64,000 bases of DNA from NCBI RefSeq assembly GCF_001039355.2, contig NW_019774547.1:124001-188000 (forward strand), written 5' to 3'. The notes below the pieces were generated by a model, which did not search any database, was not told where the DNA came from, and was given only the letters and a program-made list of their open reading frames with translations. This document shows, piece after piece, positions 1 to 21,200 of this stretch (within the stretch, counting starts at the first letter, position 1; the number at the start of each line of letters is the position of its first letter). Position numbers and translations under genes: made by a program. The DNA comes from Lingula anatina (taxonomy: Eukaryota; Brachiopoda; Lingulata; Lingulida; Lingulidae).

Positions 1-1682
1 ACCAGGTTTTGGCTACTACATCAGCTACAGATGCTCTGATAAGCATACTGTCTGATAAATACATGTACTTCCGGTCATTGGGGATTCCATGTGGGATATT
101 ATGCCTTTTGGTTGCTGATCAAAGAAATGGGCAGCCACAATGGTATTGAAAAATTTAACTAGAACTAACATTTAACCACTAGTAAACCACCAGAAAGAAT
201 ATGTATAAATCTGAAGATAAATCAAAATGACAATTATTGAAAAGATGCTAACTGTTGTTTTCTGAAGTAGAAATTGCTTCATTATAACAGTTAAACCAGT
301 CTCACTCAGCAGAAATTAATACTGTTACCACGTAATTTGGTTTTATAACAACATCACCCAACATCACTACAGATATTGCTGAATTAACGTTGAAGCTCAT
401 ATCTATGCAATGTAGCCATGGCTTGATAGCATGAAATAAAAACTGAGAACAAAGCAGCTTTGGTCAAGATATAGTGTATCAGATGAGCATAAACTGCAGC
501 CTTCAGGAGATAGGCCTGTAGCTGTGAGCCTGCAATATCTATGAATTTTACCAGGGCTTCCGAGCATGTGTATAATAATTAATGTAGAGATAAATCAGAA
601 AATGTTAACCTGGTTAGTTTTCATCTTGAACCCTACACCAAATAAGCTTAAGGGTTCTTGCAGCCTACTTATATGCTTGAAATATAAATTTCAAGTGAGG
701 AAATGTTGATTTTCGGAACAAATGACACTGGATGGGGAAATATAATTAGAAAAACCAGCTATACTACCAGTTGTGATATCATTTCTGATGACCAATCAGT
801 GGGCTTGGGTGGCAACATTTAGCAGTTACCAGACAGTGACCTGTTGTATCTGGCAGAGGTTACAGTTCATGTCATTAGCATAAGTAGACTGGTCATTGTT
901 ATCATTGTAACTCATCTTGAGCTGCTGATTTATCTGCTGTTGTTGCTGATACTGTGGCCAGGGTATAGAATTAAAGTTGCAGAGAAAGCATGGCACCTTG
1001 GTCACTGCCTGTGTTATGTAATGATATTGAATACAGGAGAATGTTGGCTTTTCTGTTCTCTGTAAGCTGATTTATTTATTGGTTTTCTCCTGAATTTGGT
1101 TCATTACTCTCTAGGGGATGTTCAGTATTGAAACCTTTTGACTTAGAAATAACTGGGACTCTTTACTTGGTCATCTAGAGAAAAGTGTGAGAAAAATTGG
1201 TTTTGTCTGTTGAAGGCAAAAGAATTTGAAGAATGATGACCCACTGTTTCACTATATCATAAACTGACATATAATGGCATTCTTCTCTAGTATACAACCA
1301 ACTATGGCTATGATGAACTGAATGGCTATTTCAACATTCATGCATAGCATGATATCATAAATGTTTGGGTGTGGGATATCTAAATTGCCCTTGAATGTTA
1401 GTCATGATATTTCATTTACTTATAATTTTGTATTAGTTACCTGTTCTCTTCATATCTTACTGCATCAAACCAATGCTTTGCACTTTGTTTTATCACAAAA
1501 GATGAAAGTTTCATTTTCAGAATCTTTTAATTATGAAAATACAAAGTGAATTGCTAACTTGCATTTGCTGTTGAGTGCAGGTGCATTCCCCCATTAGTAT
1601 ATATTTGCCTAACTTTTGTATTTTGGCGCTTCAATATTGTAGATCCTTTTGCTTCACAAGACCTCTTTTCTTTAAAGGAGAA

Positions 1683-1813
1683 GGCCTATACCCGGGGGAG
1701 GGGGGGTTAGAAAGAACCACCCTTGTTGTCAGGAAAAGGTTCATTCTGGTTTCATCGTAAAAGGTCCACTTTTTGGGGAAAAGACCCCCCTCTGAAATTG
1801 CTGGCTATGGGCC
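1683..1813. mobile_element. Relic of a MITE-like element with GGCCCATAGCC/CCCGGGGG ends
   Basis: The segment starts near GGCCTATACCCGGGGG and ends with AAATTGCTGGCTATGGGCC, so the ends are imperfect inverted repeats. Internal blocks (TTAGAAAGAACCACCC and AAGGTCCACTTTTT) match, in inverse orientation, the element at 39099-39258. No clear target duplication is visible here, so this looks like the older copy of the pair. Confidence 0.6.
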
Positions 1814-3051
1814 TGCCTTTAATAAACCTAACTGGCCAAGAGAGTAACAATGTCAAGTTATAACTAAAAGTTCAGTGAAATGAGGAAATTATGGAAAATT
1901 TGGGACTTTTACTTCCATCTAGGAATGGGGCACATCGCCAAATGCAAATTCAATTTATCCAATTCATTGTATATACATATTTAACTTTCAAAAGCATAGT
2001 AGGAGTTCACTGAATTGTCTGGTTGTCTGAGGCTATAATGTGAGCTAGCCTGAGTGCATTCAAGCTGTCTGACCCTTTGCTTGCTTGCTAATGCCCAGAA
2101 GTAATTATCCAGAATTTACCTCTTGGTGCTTGTTTTTTTAAAGAGAATGTTTTTTAAGGATCTGTTTGATGAGTCATTTAGCATATTACAAATTCATAAA
2201 CATCTTACTGCAGTGACATAATAGGTGAATGTGCAGTCTTATGAAAAATATTGCACAAACTTAGTACAATGATCAGTACCATTATCAAAACCATGCATTG
2301 TATATATGTCTTAGTAAATTAAAATGAGATAGGTGTACAATTTGATATAACCGCATGACAAAGACAGTACAGATAATTTTGTCACCAGTTGCATGTCTTG
2401 GCACATTGTGGTGACAGTGAGATTTATCTCCATGGGACACATCTGCTGCCTCTGTCCCAACCAATCTGTCTGGCAAGATCTGATAGAGGTGCACTCCTGA
2501 ATGCTTCATTTTTGTGGCAATAAAATGCCACAATTGTGCCCTTTCATTACTCTTTACTTACCTCTTGTTAAGTGTTCAGTAGAGACTGAATTGTATCTGC
2601 ACTACGTGGGATCAATGCACTGGTGTGTTTTTGAAATGTGTTTTATAGATAATCTTTAAGAAAGTAGTAAATTGAAAGCGTGTATTGCATTTACAGGATG
2701 TGCGTTTACTTTTATTAAGTCTGGCACACAACAGTTGTATTTGGCATGTACCAAATTTAGCCCCAAGTACAAGTATATTTACCATTAACTACTTTTTAGA
2801 CATGATAACCTTTCCTACCACTTGTTCACCTTTTTTCATAGGTTTGAGGTTTGAAATGCTTTAATCAAGGACAGGCCTTCCAGTTTACATAACGCACAGC
2901 ACAATATTGATATCCAATATTGTAACTTTAAAATACATTTTTCATAAAATTAAAGAACAATTGAACATAAAAGGGAATATTGCCTCAAAGGACCATATTT
3001 TCTATAGCGTGCATGCCAGTGGGTGGTTTGATACGGTGCACCTCAAAATAG

Positions 3052-3199
3052 CTGAGGCTATCTGTTCTAGGAGGTATCATGGATAAAAGATCTGTACACT
3101 GTTCACAGACTCCTCGCAGGAATATGGATATGCAAACTTTTCAAAGGTCAAAAATTGTGGGAATATCTTGAAGCTGAAATCTTCATCAGATAGCCTCAG
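3052..3199. repeat. Inverted repeat, 13-bp perfect arms
   Basis: CTGAGGCTATCTG at 3052-3064 is the exact reverse complement of CAGATAGCCTCAG at 3187-3199, with a 122-bp spacer. It could be the end of a small fold-back element or a coincidence. No target duplication was seen. Confidence 0.4.
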
Positions 3200-3837
3200 T
3201 GGTCTGTTTTTACAGGCAGCCCATGCTAGTTGAACCTGATCATGTGTTTCAAAGATATTGATTTCACCTTTGATGAAAAAAGGAAGAACTTAGATTTTGA
3301 ATGTAAAAAAAAAAGACCAAAAATATATTGTCAAACAATAATTTTAGAGCAGACACTGTTATGTCATACTGTACATGGAGTACTAGATAAGTTAATGATG
3401 CATCCACTTGTTGTCAAAACATGTTGATTAATTGAAGGTAAAACTTAATAGTTATTTCGCATTAGCTGAAAGATTTATAGACCAAATTAGTTTCTTTCAA
3501 GCAGAAAAAAGACCATTAAGGTGTAATCTTTGACAGTTTGTCAAATGTGCTTTCACATTTTTGGGTACATTTTGTGCAATACCATGTATAATCAAGTTTT
3601 CAATGTTTAGCATGCATAAGCACATACTTGACAGCACAGAAAGCCTTTAAAACAAGGTTATATAAAGACCGTAAATTAAGTAAATTTTAAGTTAAGTAAA
3701 TGGAAATGCAACAAACATTGCATAACAGACTCTCACAATTATAAATCCCCAAATTTTAATGTTTTTTTTTTACAAGTTTAGATATTTAAGTCACATAATG
3801 GTTATCAGTGAAAAAAAATTGCTTAATTTTGATTCAG

Positions 3838-11039
<7,202 letters not shown>

Positions 11040-11693
11040 ATGGAGACTTAGATTGAAAGTTTGAAGGTGAGGTGAAGAAGTTTGGTGTGAACTTTTTGGC
11101 TGAAATGTTAGAAATTACAGAAGGCTAACCACTTAAATAAACCAATGCTAATGGTTCCAAAATTTTCTTATGCTCTTCTTGAAGAAGTATGGCGAAGTTT
11201 GTAATTTTTCTATATTATTCTGATTGGTCTTTAAGCTTTGACATATGGTGTTTGGATGAGCATTATTTCATTTAAAAATTTTTAAAGATGAGATGATTTT
11301 TCTAATCTTAGGTTGAAATCGATTTAAAAACCATTTTTGCTTATGATTTTTCAGATGTGCCTTAAAGGAGGACATTGGTAGGACATTGCAGGGAAAATGA
11401 GATGATTACGTGAATGAATATGAAGTCTTTGCCTTGGGGCAGGAAACTGCCTTGTTACAGAATATAAAACTATATGGAAGCTTATCTGCTGGCAGTGTAC
11501 TGGATTATACCAGAAGAAGCTCATAAAATAGAGATTTGTTGGCACTTAACTGAAGTCCCTCTTTTTACCATCGGGCCACAGAATCTTTAACCTTTATGAA
11601 CATATTATATTCTATCATGTATGTTATCTGCTATTTGTACTCAAGCCTTGGCATTATTGATATTTACATATATTATAGTATTACAATATCATA

Positions 11694-11699
11694 AATAAA
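11694..11699 (+). terminator. Likely polyadenylation signal of the LIM gene
   Basis: This AATAAA is about 655 bp after the stop codon on the same strand. Other downstream signals may also be used. Confidence 0.5.
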
Positions 11700-14251
11700 A
11701 AGAGAATTCATAAATCCAGTCAAAACCTAATATGTTGGGATTTCAAGAATAGCTCTTAAAATTAAATCTTTTTCCTGACACAGGTGCACTAACCTTGCAA
11801 AATTTAGACACTTTAACTGTCACTCCTTTGTCCAATGTAAAATCCATGAACATTGTTCCTGTTTTTTTGAAACCTCTGAATGACAAGAACTACAAGTGGT
11901 TTCATGAATTGAGTATTGTGACATTGTGTGTAGTAAGTGATTACTGAAAGTAGCACTCCACGTGTATATATACATATATATTAGGTTGTGAATAGGCATA
12001 TAAATAGCAGGACTAAACAGCCAAGCAGATGAAAAGAAACAATATGCAGCTTTTGTTGCAGATTACAAGAATTACTGGGTCATTAGATTGAACTTGTTGA
12101 TAAAGGAAGATAGTAGACCAGGTGAATTGATTATAAATCAGATTTGTCTGATAGAAAGGGCTTCCAACTGTTTGGATAGGAAAAGAATGCCATCATTTTA
12201 CTGGGAGAAAAACCATTTTGCCCCAGTCAATAATTTGAAGAACATTCCCAGATTCAGACTTAATTCATTTTTAACTACTGGAATATAGGATCTGAAGGAT
12301 TGTCAGATAAGTGTTGTTAAGTTTTGACATCTTTCCATCCATCAATTATATTTAATCTATATCTGAAATCTAAAAACAACACTACTAGCCAAAAGTCTTG
12401 ATGAGCAGATTTTTTGTTATCTATTGCATCATGATCATAATACTTCATTACTTTACTAAGCACGCTCATAACATTAGTTAAACATGTTCTGGAGTACAAA
12501 GGATCAGTGTAATTTTTTTTTTCAAACATACTCTGAACTGTTTATTTCAGTTTAAATAATATTTGTAGATTTTATGTAAAGCTGCTGAATATCACTACAT
12601 ATTGTGGATATGTTGAGTTATTTGAAATTTTGAATCTATATTTACACCTATTTATATATGATAAAAGTGGAAAGTTTATATATAATCTTGATAACTTTGT
12701 ATATTTTCTTGCACAAGTAGGATATTAAAGCTTTTTGTAGCCTTTAATTTGAGTATGATGACAGAACACAAACCTTGCCAAAGGTAAGACCTAATTTTTG
12801 CCAAAAGACACAGTGCTGAAAACTTGGATCAGTTTTGTGGGAGTTGAAGGATGCAATAATTGCCAATATGAACAATAAATAGTGAATTGTGAGTACTTTT
12901 GCACTGTAAGCACAATTCGTTAGGAGAGACTAAGAGAAGACAACTTACTGATGCTTTTATATAGAGTAAAAGCACAATGCCAAATGCACAAATATTGTTA
13001 TTGATGATCCTTTTGTCTACAATCCTCATTTGACAGTATAGTATAATGTACAGAGAGCTTTGCAAACATCTGGAAAGTGGTCAATTCTTTGTCAGACTAT
13101 TGATGTAAAGTGTTAAGATCTTTCCATTAATGGAAACTGAAAATACTGCCCTGCAGTAAAGATGGGTGCATTATAGGTTAAAAAAAGGTGCGTCCAATAA
13201 TACAATATTGGTAAACTGGTGCAATGCGAAGGTTTTTTCCATGTGATATGTGAAGTTATTAGCTGGTCTCTGTATGGTAAATGTACCTTAGGTAGCAAAT
13301 CTAGTGACGTGCTGTGCAATACATTTCCAGTCTTTTACTGGATACTTCAAGGGCAGTGCACTGGTCAGCCAATGATGTTCTACATTAAAATCTCAAGATT
13401 ACAAACCCATCTCAACTGTCAAAGGGATGGGAAGCCGTCTCCCGTTTGGTGACTGTGGATTATTTGTACCTAAGGTACAGTTTATCTGTAAAATACTAGA
13501 TCTCTCATTACATTCAACTATAAAAGGTTAGAAATATTAACCAAGAAATGAGAACCTTTAGTCTCATTTCTGCAGACCAGATTTTCACTCAAATATGCGC
13601 TCAATAGTATATGTGAATATGCTGGCAATGTGGTCAAACATCTCTTGCTTATATTATAGAATTTCAACTTCCTTGCATATCACAAATATCTCTATTACAT
13701 TTGCTCGCTATAGCCTGTATAACTTCATTAGCTCACATTATACACACACAAATAAAAACGAAGACCAGATGGTCAGTGAAGGGGTAGAGGAAGGAATAAA
13801 AGACAGGATTTCACAAAATTGGTGTTGTGTTTTTCCTCTACTGACCATTTTTACTTTGAACAAAGATTTCCTAGATATGTATAAATCACCTGTAATTTTT
13901 AGAAAACCATATATAGGATATCGACTCAAATTTTTCAACAAAAGTAAAAAAAAATACATTTTTGAATGTTGTTGCAGGAACATGGGTAGCCAGAATAGAG
14001 AGGCCTTTTTCAGGGATGAGACTTGTAGCTCCCAAAAAGTTGAAAATCTGCCAATGGGAAAAATCTCATTACTGTTGTAAGCACCAACACCAAATAAGTC
14101 TGACGTGCCAATAGTCGGAAAAATTTCACGCCTGTATTTTAATATAATATTTTAAAAGAAGAGGTTTATGTGAACAATAAGTCAAACTAGTGCTATGATA
14201 CTTTTCATGTTGACAAACAAAATGACAAATAAATCAGCATTTGAGGTTACG

Positions 14252-14257
14252 TTTATT
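14252..14257 (-). terminator. Likely polyadenylation signal of CNOT4
   Basis: TTTATT on the + strand reads AATAAA on the minus strand, about 1.0 kb past the CNOT4 stop. It is the first canonical hexamer found downstream of the stop. Confidence 0.45.
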
Positions 14258-15288
14258 TGACACAATTGGCCATGCATTTCACTGCTAACAATAACCCTTC
14301 AATAAAGGGCAACAACGTCTTCCATATTGATGCCAGTAAGAAATGAGTAACTGGCTCGATGCATTACAAATATTCCCTCTGTATTACCATTATATAGTTG
14401 AAGCTTTCATTTTCCTTCCTCGTGCTCCAATTTCTTTTTAATCCACCCTCCCCCAAAAAACACAGCAGTAAGAACTGAATAGCACACAAATTACCCTCTT
14501 AACATCATATGGTTATGTTTGTATGAAAAGCGAGGTGAAACCTTCAACACTGGGTGTGAATTAAAGCTACCAACTGGAAAAAACTGTCCACTTTACCTAG
14601 AGAAATGCCCCTAAAATACCACTCAAAAGTTTCACTTGAGAAGTTTTCAATGTTAATCTTTGAAATTCACTTCAATAAAATATTTCAGCTTAAATTTTCA
14701 TAATACCTAATACAACATCATATCAGTCCCTGTGTGACTTGTGTTATAGCAAAAGAGTAAAATAAAGAAACAAGGCAATAGTCCTGTTTTAATGTCTATT
14801 CATAATACCGATTCTCCATAATTCTTCCCCACTTTAAAACATGGATGTGAATTTGTTTTGCCAAGTCTTCGTGATATAACATAGTCAATGACATGTGTAA
14901 AGCATTCTGAACTGGGATAACTGAACTGATGTCAATGTATTGCTTAAAAAGCCCACCTTGATAAATATAAATAAAGATCATACTAAATCATGTTTCTCTG
15001 TTAACAAACTCATCTGCAATTCCTTTTCTTCCAACCTGCATTTCACCAACTACATGAACAAATAAGGCTGCTCCGTCTTGCCTTAAAGCACCATAATTTT
15101 GTCTGACATCACCAAATGACACACACATAGTCTGTTTTACAATCTGTCTATTCTCAGTTGATACTACTACATCTATATGAATTAGACATGAAGTAATGTA
15201 AATATATGCATTAGATTACAAGTTACAGAATTCAACTGGGGCATTTCTCTAGGCTTATTTCCATAAAATAGAAGCCAAAACTGTTTCA

Positions 15289-18200
15289 TCATTGAAGTCC
15301 TGAAAAATAAATATTACATATAGATGTTTATCATATTCCGTGAAAGTAATTTATATGTCTCACATTAACAATGTCTTCTACAGAAACTTGCACACAGAAT
15401 TTAATTAGCCAAAGAGCATGACAAACAGTAACTTCTGGCTTTTTTCTTACAAGAACAGTGTTAAACTGCAAAATAAAATAATTGGTTCTATCACTTCTTT
15501 ATTTGTTCTCGCACAAGGTTATTCTCATTGTACAGCATTTAACATGACTTAGTACCCAAGTACTATATGTTCATTACTAGTCTTTTATTTAAACCTAATC
15601 TTACCTTCTGTCAACTGCTGCTGTTCTGTAAACTGTGCTGGGGGTCTGAGTTGGGTCTGAAAACCTGGGGGTGGAGTCTGCACCTGGGGGGGCCACACCT
15701 GGGGGGCTAAACAATACACAAAACAACATATACCTTACTGACTTATAAAAAATCTAAAATTTTATTTTCAAGAAAAGCATCAAAATTTTAGAAAAGTTAT
15801 TAGTTCTTGGTAATAATATCAGAAATTGCAACTATTCCACTGACCTCTGAAGGGAAACTGTTGTACAAATGGCAATCTGTGATTATGATTAGGAGAGGAC
15901 TCTATCTCTGTTAACTGGTGGAGAGATTTCATCCAGTGTGGTGGACTCTCAGATAAAACATCACCTAAAAACATATGTCAAAATTTAGCTCTGAAATATC
16001 AATTTATATTCTTAAACATTTCAACCCTACAAAACCCATGTTGAAACCCACAAAAATATTTTCCATTACATAAAATATTTTAATATGGTGACTGTTAGGA
16101 AATAAACACCATCTAGACTTTAAACAGTGAAACAATACATATAGTGAACAATAAAAATACACCACAGTTCATAACATGCTGCCAGAAACAAAACTTCTAT
16201 TCAAAGAAACTACACAAATTACTAAGCTGCTTCAGTCAAAATGAACACTACTTCCTTGAAGATAAAACGACAGAACTATGCAAAGTAGAGAAAAGTCTGA
16301 TGTCTTACTGGTGGTAATTTTACCAGATGTGACTATAGCTGGGTCGGATCCTAACCAAGATAAATCTTGAGAGGATGCAGAGGATTCTCGCCAATCTGCA
16401 GAAGTAGAAAAGTACTTCATCTCTCTAGTTCTTTTTTAACTTATACTCTATGTCCAAACGGCATTTTGATTGCATGCAATATTATTATGCTAGCCTCTTA
16501 TAAGAGGACAGGTTGTGAGGGACCCAATTTTTTAAATTAGGCATAAAGTTTGCATAAAAAGATTCATTTAAATACTTTCTAAGAATGACATTCACACCGT
16601 TATGAATACTATACTAATAGGTGAATTTAGTTTAGCAGCCAGTCAAAAAAAAAAAAAAAAAAAATGAACACAAATTAGGACAGTGAGTAGCATACAATCT
16701 AAAAGAGACAAGTGAACTTTTGAAAAAACAAAAACTTCTGAGAGAAGTTAACAAACTATATCAAAACTATTTCTTTTTAAAGTAGAAGTGACAGGTTACT
16801 TTTCACTGAAACCACAAAATTATTCCAATGGCATGAAACAAACTAAAGCCTCTGCAAGTCATATTTGCCTGTCACTCTTCCACTTCAGTAGAAATAGTTT
16901 TAAATCACCTTTAATCAATTCCATCTGGACCAGACTTTTTATTCTATTCTGGATTCCAAACTGAATCTCATTAAAAAAGAAAATGCCAATAACAAACAAC
17001 AACAACTGGTTTACACATATTCACTTACTGTTATGTTGTTGTTGTTGTTGTTGTTGTTGCTGTTGTTGTGGCCTGGGTTGTTGTGTGGTTCGAGTCTGTT
17101 GTGGTTGTTGTGGAGCACCAAAACTTATATTGATATTTGGTAATAATGCTCTAAGTCCATCTTGAAAGTCTTTGCTGAATGCATCACCCTAAAAACCATA
17201 GAATTATGTCTAATTATCACAACAAAATAGGTAATCCCCTTGCTGTAGAGAAACGTTCCACACACATGAAGCACAATCATTTAAAAAGGTTGGATTAGTC
17301 ATTACATGTCTGATTGTTAAACGATCAGAAACTGATAAGAACTGTTTAAGAAACATGCACAAATATATCTAAATAAACTTACTGTATTTTTGTTTCCATT
17401 CACATGATCTCTGTTAGCTGGTGCCCCTGCAGCCATCTCAGGTACTGTCCCACTAAATGGGTGTGACAGAGGGGTTTGAATAGGCAACTGCATTAGACCC
17501 AGCATTCTACTACCATTAGGATCTGTATGAAACAGCAATCAAGCAAAGGTTTAAAGAATGCAGGATATACAAGGACATTGCTGGCTTGGTTAAAAATCTA
17601 ATATTGGCCTTAAAAGGAAATACTAATTTTTCCTGCATAATGAGATTATTCATAGTAGTAAATGAACTTGACACAAATCAACTTGCAATGCTTGTTAACA
17701 ATTGTACTTTCTGTTCATTGTGTATACATTTACCTAATTTTCCAGGCATGCCATAATGTTGAGGGGCAAACCCTGGTGGAAGACTTCTAACTGCTGTTGG
17801 CTGTGGGGGGATGAACTGTCCCTGCTGAGGGGGTGCTGTATGAGGAACTTTCAGAGCCGTTTCTATCTGTATCAGGTCTGCAAGAGCTTTGGATGACTCA
17901 TCCCACGGATCGAAACCTACATTAAGATCAACACCTTACCACTCAAAAGTGAAGAATAGTTCATAATACATTACAGTCTATGTTATATAAACCAAATTGC
18001 TCACTGCTTTAAAATCATTTCAAAGGTCAAGTAGAGGCTTTATTCATCCTGATCTGTATAGCATTGGCACGAAACATTCTGTGCAATTTTATGGTTGAAG
18101 TACTTCATTCAAGTAAGCAAAAAATTTAATTTACCTAGATCATCATCATTTGTCGCTGCAGAAGAGGAAGAAAAACCAAAAGCTGCACTCCAGTCTGTTG

Positions 18201-21200
18201 AACTTGAAACTGCAATTGTCTCGGGTATTTCTGTTGTGGGTACAGAGTCTGAAACAAAGCCGCCATTAAGAAAATTGTTGCTACACTATTTTTGTACACA
18301 GTGAAGCTAAATAAAAAGGCCTTTTACAAAGAAATTTTATAAATTTTGCTAAAAAGAGTAACAACAAAGTTTTGCAATCTATACAAGATTGTGAAGTTCT
18401 ACATGATAGAGAAGCCTCTGGGGGAGCTGAGAGACAACAGTAACCCAGTTGCTACATAACATGAAATTCACTTATAAGGACTACTTAACCAATGAAAGTA
18501 AAATAAAAGAGACATATTATCAAGAAAACCTGTGTACCCACCTGTGTGTTGTGATGGTAACTGTGGTTTGGGGTTTCTGTTTGAAGAAAAGCCACCACTG
18601 TTTGTAAACAGGGACAGACTGTCAGACTGTCCAAAAGGCAATTTTCTGGCAGCTCCCAGAGACAACTGGGGGTGTGGGTGGGGGTGTGGGGGCATCTGTG
18701 AGGGGGGTGACGACTGCTTTGATGGTATATCTTTTTGGCCTACACTGTCTTTAGATTTACTGCAGTAAAAACAATGCCATGTATTATATTTAATGTTCAT
18801 CAATGCATTTAACATCAAAACAAAATTAGTTTGCCAAGTCTGCTATAAATGTTATCCTGCTATGATCATTACCAAATAAGAAATTCAATCTATTTTGACC
18901 AATTTTTTTTTTCAGTCGTTAATTTCACCTTTCATTATTTTCATTTGACGGTTTTCTTCTATGATTCCCAGGAGCTTTGTTCTGTGTTGGTGAAGGAGCA
19001 GGAGGAGGAGAGTCAACAAGGTTTTCTGAAGCCTGTGTAGAACTAGATTTATTGCCATTCGTAAGACGCTCTGGTTTGGCTGTACTGTGTAGTGAAGGCC
19101 AAGCATCTTTGCAAGTTGAATTTGGTGGGGGATTTGTGGGTGCTGACTGGGTAGAAGATGGCTGCGTCAGTGCTGTTGGGGACACAGTCTTCTTTCTGCT
19201 ACAATTATAACACAATAAATGGGGGCGTCTCGATAGTCCGAAGGTTCATTGGTCCGAAAAACGGTAACATTTTCATCGGTTTTTTAATCAAGGGTTCATT
19301 GGTCTGAAGGTTCTGTAGTGAACATTCGGACCAATGAACCTTTGGACTATTGAGCCTTTGGACTATTGCTACAGCCCCCAATAAATAATTATAATACAAT
19401 ATTTGTTTTGTAAAGGAGAGTCTATTCATTTTATTTTAGAAGAATGCAGTTTTTTTTTCTAAACTTAAATCCTATGTAATATTCCCACCTTTGCTGTCCT
19501 GTTGCAGCTGGTTGCACTTTCCCTACAGTAGCCTGTTGAGCAGCATTGATACTATTCAAGTAGCCTTCATGTAACTTTTGTTCATACTCTTGATGTTTTC
19601 TACAAAAACAAGTGAAGATGTTAAACTCCAAGAAATCTCTATGTTTGAAAACCAAGAGCAAAAGATTACATAAACACAAAATACTACAGCACATCATTTA
19701 AACACAACTGTTTCTTCAATCCATACGTCCAGTTGTTCTGGAATAAACTCATACTAATTTCAATTAATATAAAAACGTAAAATTACTTTGCTGTATTTTT
19801 ATTAAGTTTTAAATGTTTCCTGATTCATATCATCATAACAAATCATCATTACCCTTGTTGCATTTCTTCTTTGGTAAAACTCGCAGCTTCCTCCCCAAGT
19901 TCATGTAAATACATGCAGTCCTGGAAAGAAATTTATAAGCTGAATTACACAAATACAAGAATTTCCAGAAGACACCCATCATTATTGTTTAACATTAATG
20001 GTCAAATCAAAGTTGGCATAAAAAAACTGAAATAAAATAATAATTGGAAAAAACACACGCTTACCGGCTTGGGACATTGTGTCCCTTTTAGGAAGTGACT
20101 ACAATATTTAGTTGTCCCCAAAGAAGCTTTCAGTGTCCTCCCATCAACATGCACATTGTTCACGGTCTGTATGGCTCTTAAAGCATCCTCTGGTTTGAGA
20201 TATGTCACATACGCACTTGCACTAGGACCCTTAAATAAAAGAACTTACATCAATCTTTTTAGCCTTTTTTCATTTTTACACATCTGACTACAATGGGTAA
20301 TTCAAGCTCAATTTTCATTTGAATAATTCCATTCTGTGAGATTAACAATTTCCCTTATGTTTGAAACTGTAATAAATTGTCTTTGGAGTGATTATATAAT
20401 AACTTAAATGACCTACAATTTTCTTTTTGATGTTACTTTCCTAATGTAAAGTGTTTGCATTGTTTCATTACCTGCGCTCCTGCATATGAAGTACTTTGAT
20501 TGATCACCACTTTAATGATCTTTCCAAATTTTCCAAAATATTCATGCTTTTTAAGAACCTCTGGCTCTGCTAGCCTCTGGGAAAGGCCAACAACAAAAAC
20601 AAGATTCTTCTGCACAACTCTGTGAAAAGAAAGATAAAAAGTTAAAACCTTCAAAACAATAAAGCACTTTGTCAAATATAGTAGTTCTTTACATATTGCA
20701 TATTAAGACAATTTACACCACTCTTACACCAAACTGCAAGAAACCATAGTACTCGTATTAAAAAATAGTGTAATAAGTATTTTTAACACTGTGGTCTCTG
20801 ACAAGATGTGTTTACTGACTTTTTTCTTGTGTTTAACAAAAAAAAAAAAAAAAAGTGATCATTTTTACAAACCTGACATTTGCCAAGTGTCTTCTGTTTT
20901 CTGCTGCTTTTTGTTTGCGCTGAAGGTCTTTCTGGCGTCTTTCTTTCCTGATCCTTTGCAACCTGACAAAAAAAGAATCTCCTTTTAAGAGATAATATTA
21001 CCAAATATGAAACTAACAAAGTTGGCAATATGAAAAAAAGTATAACCAATACAACTAACAAATGATCTTCCCTTAAGATGAGGAAAAATAATTACATTAT
21101 ATAAATAACTGGTAGCTAGTACCCTGGCAAGTAAGAAGATAATTTCACACATCAGTTTTGATCCATTTTTCACCTTGAATGACAAATGGAGCTTCAAGTG

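Larger units (their letters stand above)
1..3837. other. Sequence upstream of the first visible LIM exon; no coding exon recognised
   Basis: AT-rich non-coding sequence. No open stretch here resembles a known protein or carries both splice borders. It is probably a 5' intron or promoter-side region of the LIM gene, whose first visible exon starts with an AG acceptor in phase 0. The only structured segments are a CCCGTAGCC-type transposon relic at 1683-1813 and a 13-bp inverted repeat at 3052-3064/3187-3199. Confidence 0.6.
11040..15288. other. Convergent 3' UTRs of the LIM gene (+) and CNOT4 (-)
   Basis: The LIM gene 3' UTR runs from 11040 to about 11.7 kb, where AATAAA lies at 11694-11699. 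CNOT4 transcribed leftward likely ends near 14.23 kb, where the minus strand has AATAAA (14252-14257). The 2.5 kb between these points is AT-rich with no recognisable gene. Short open frames, the longest 161 codons at 13595-14080, show no family resemblance. Confidence 0.55.

Noticed and set aside
13595-14080. 161-codon open frame on the + strand
   Set aside because: It lies in or near the CNOT4 3' UTR, has a biased AT-rich composition and resembles no family. It has no splice context or neighbouring exon support.
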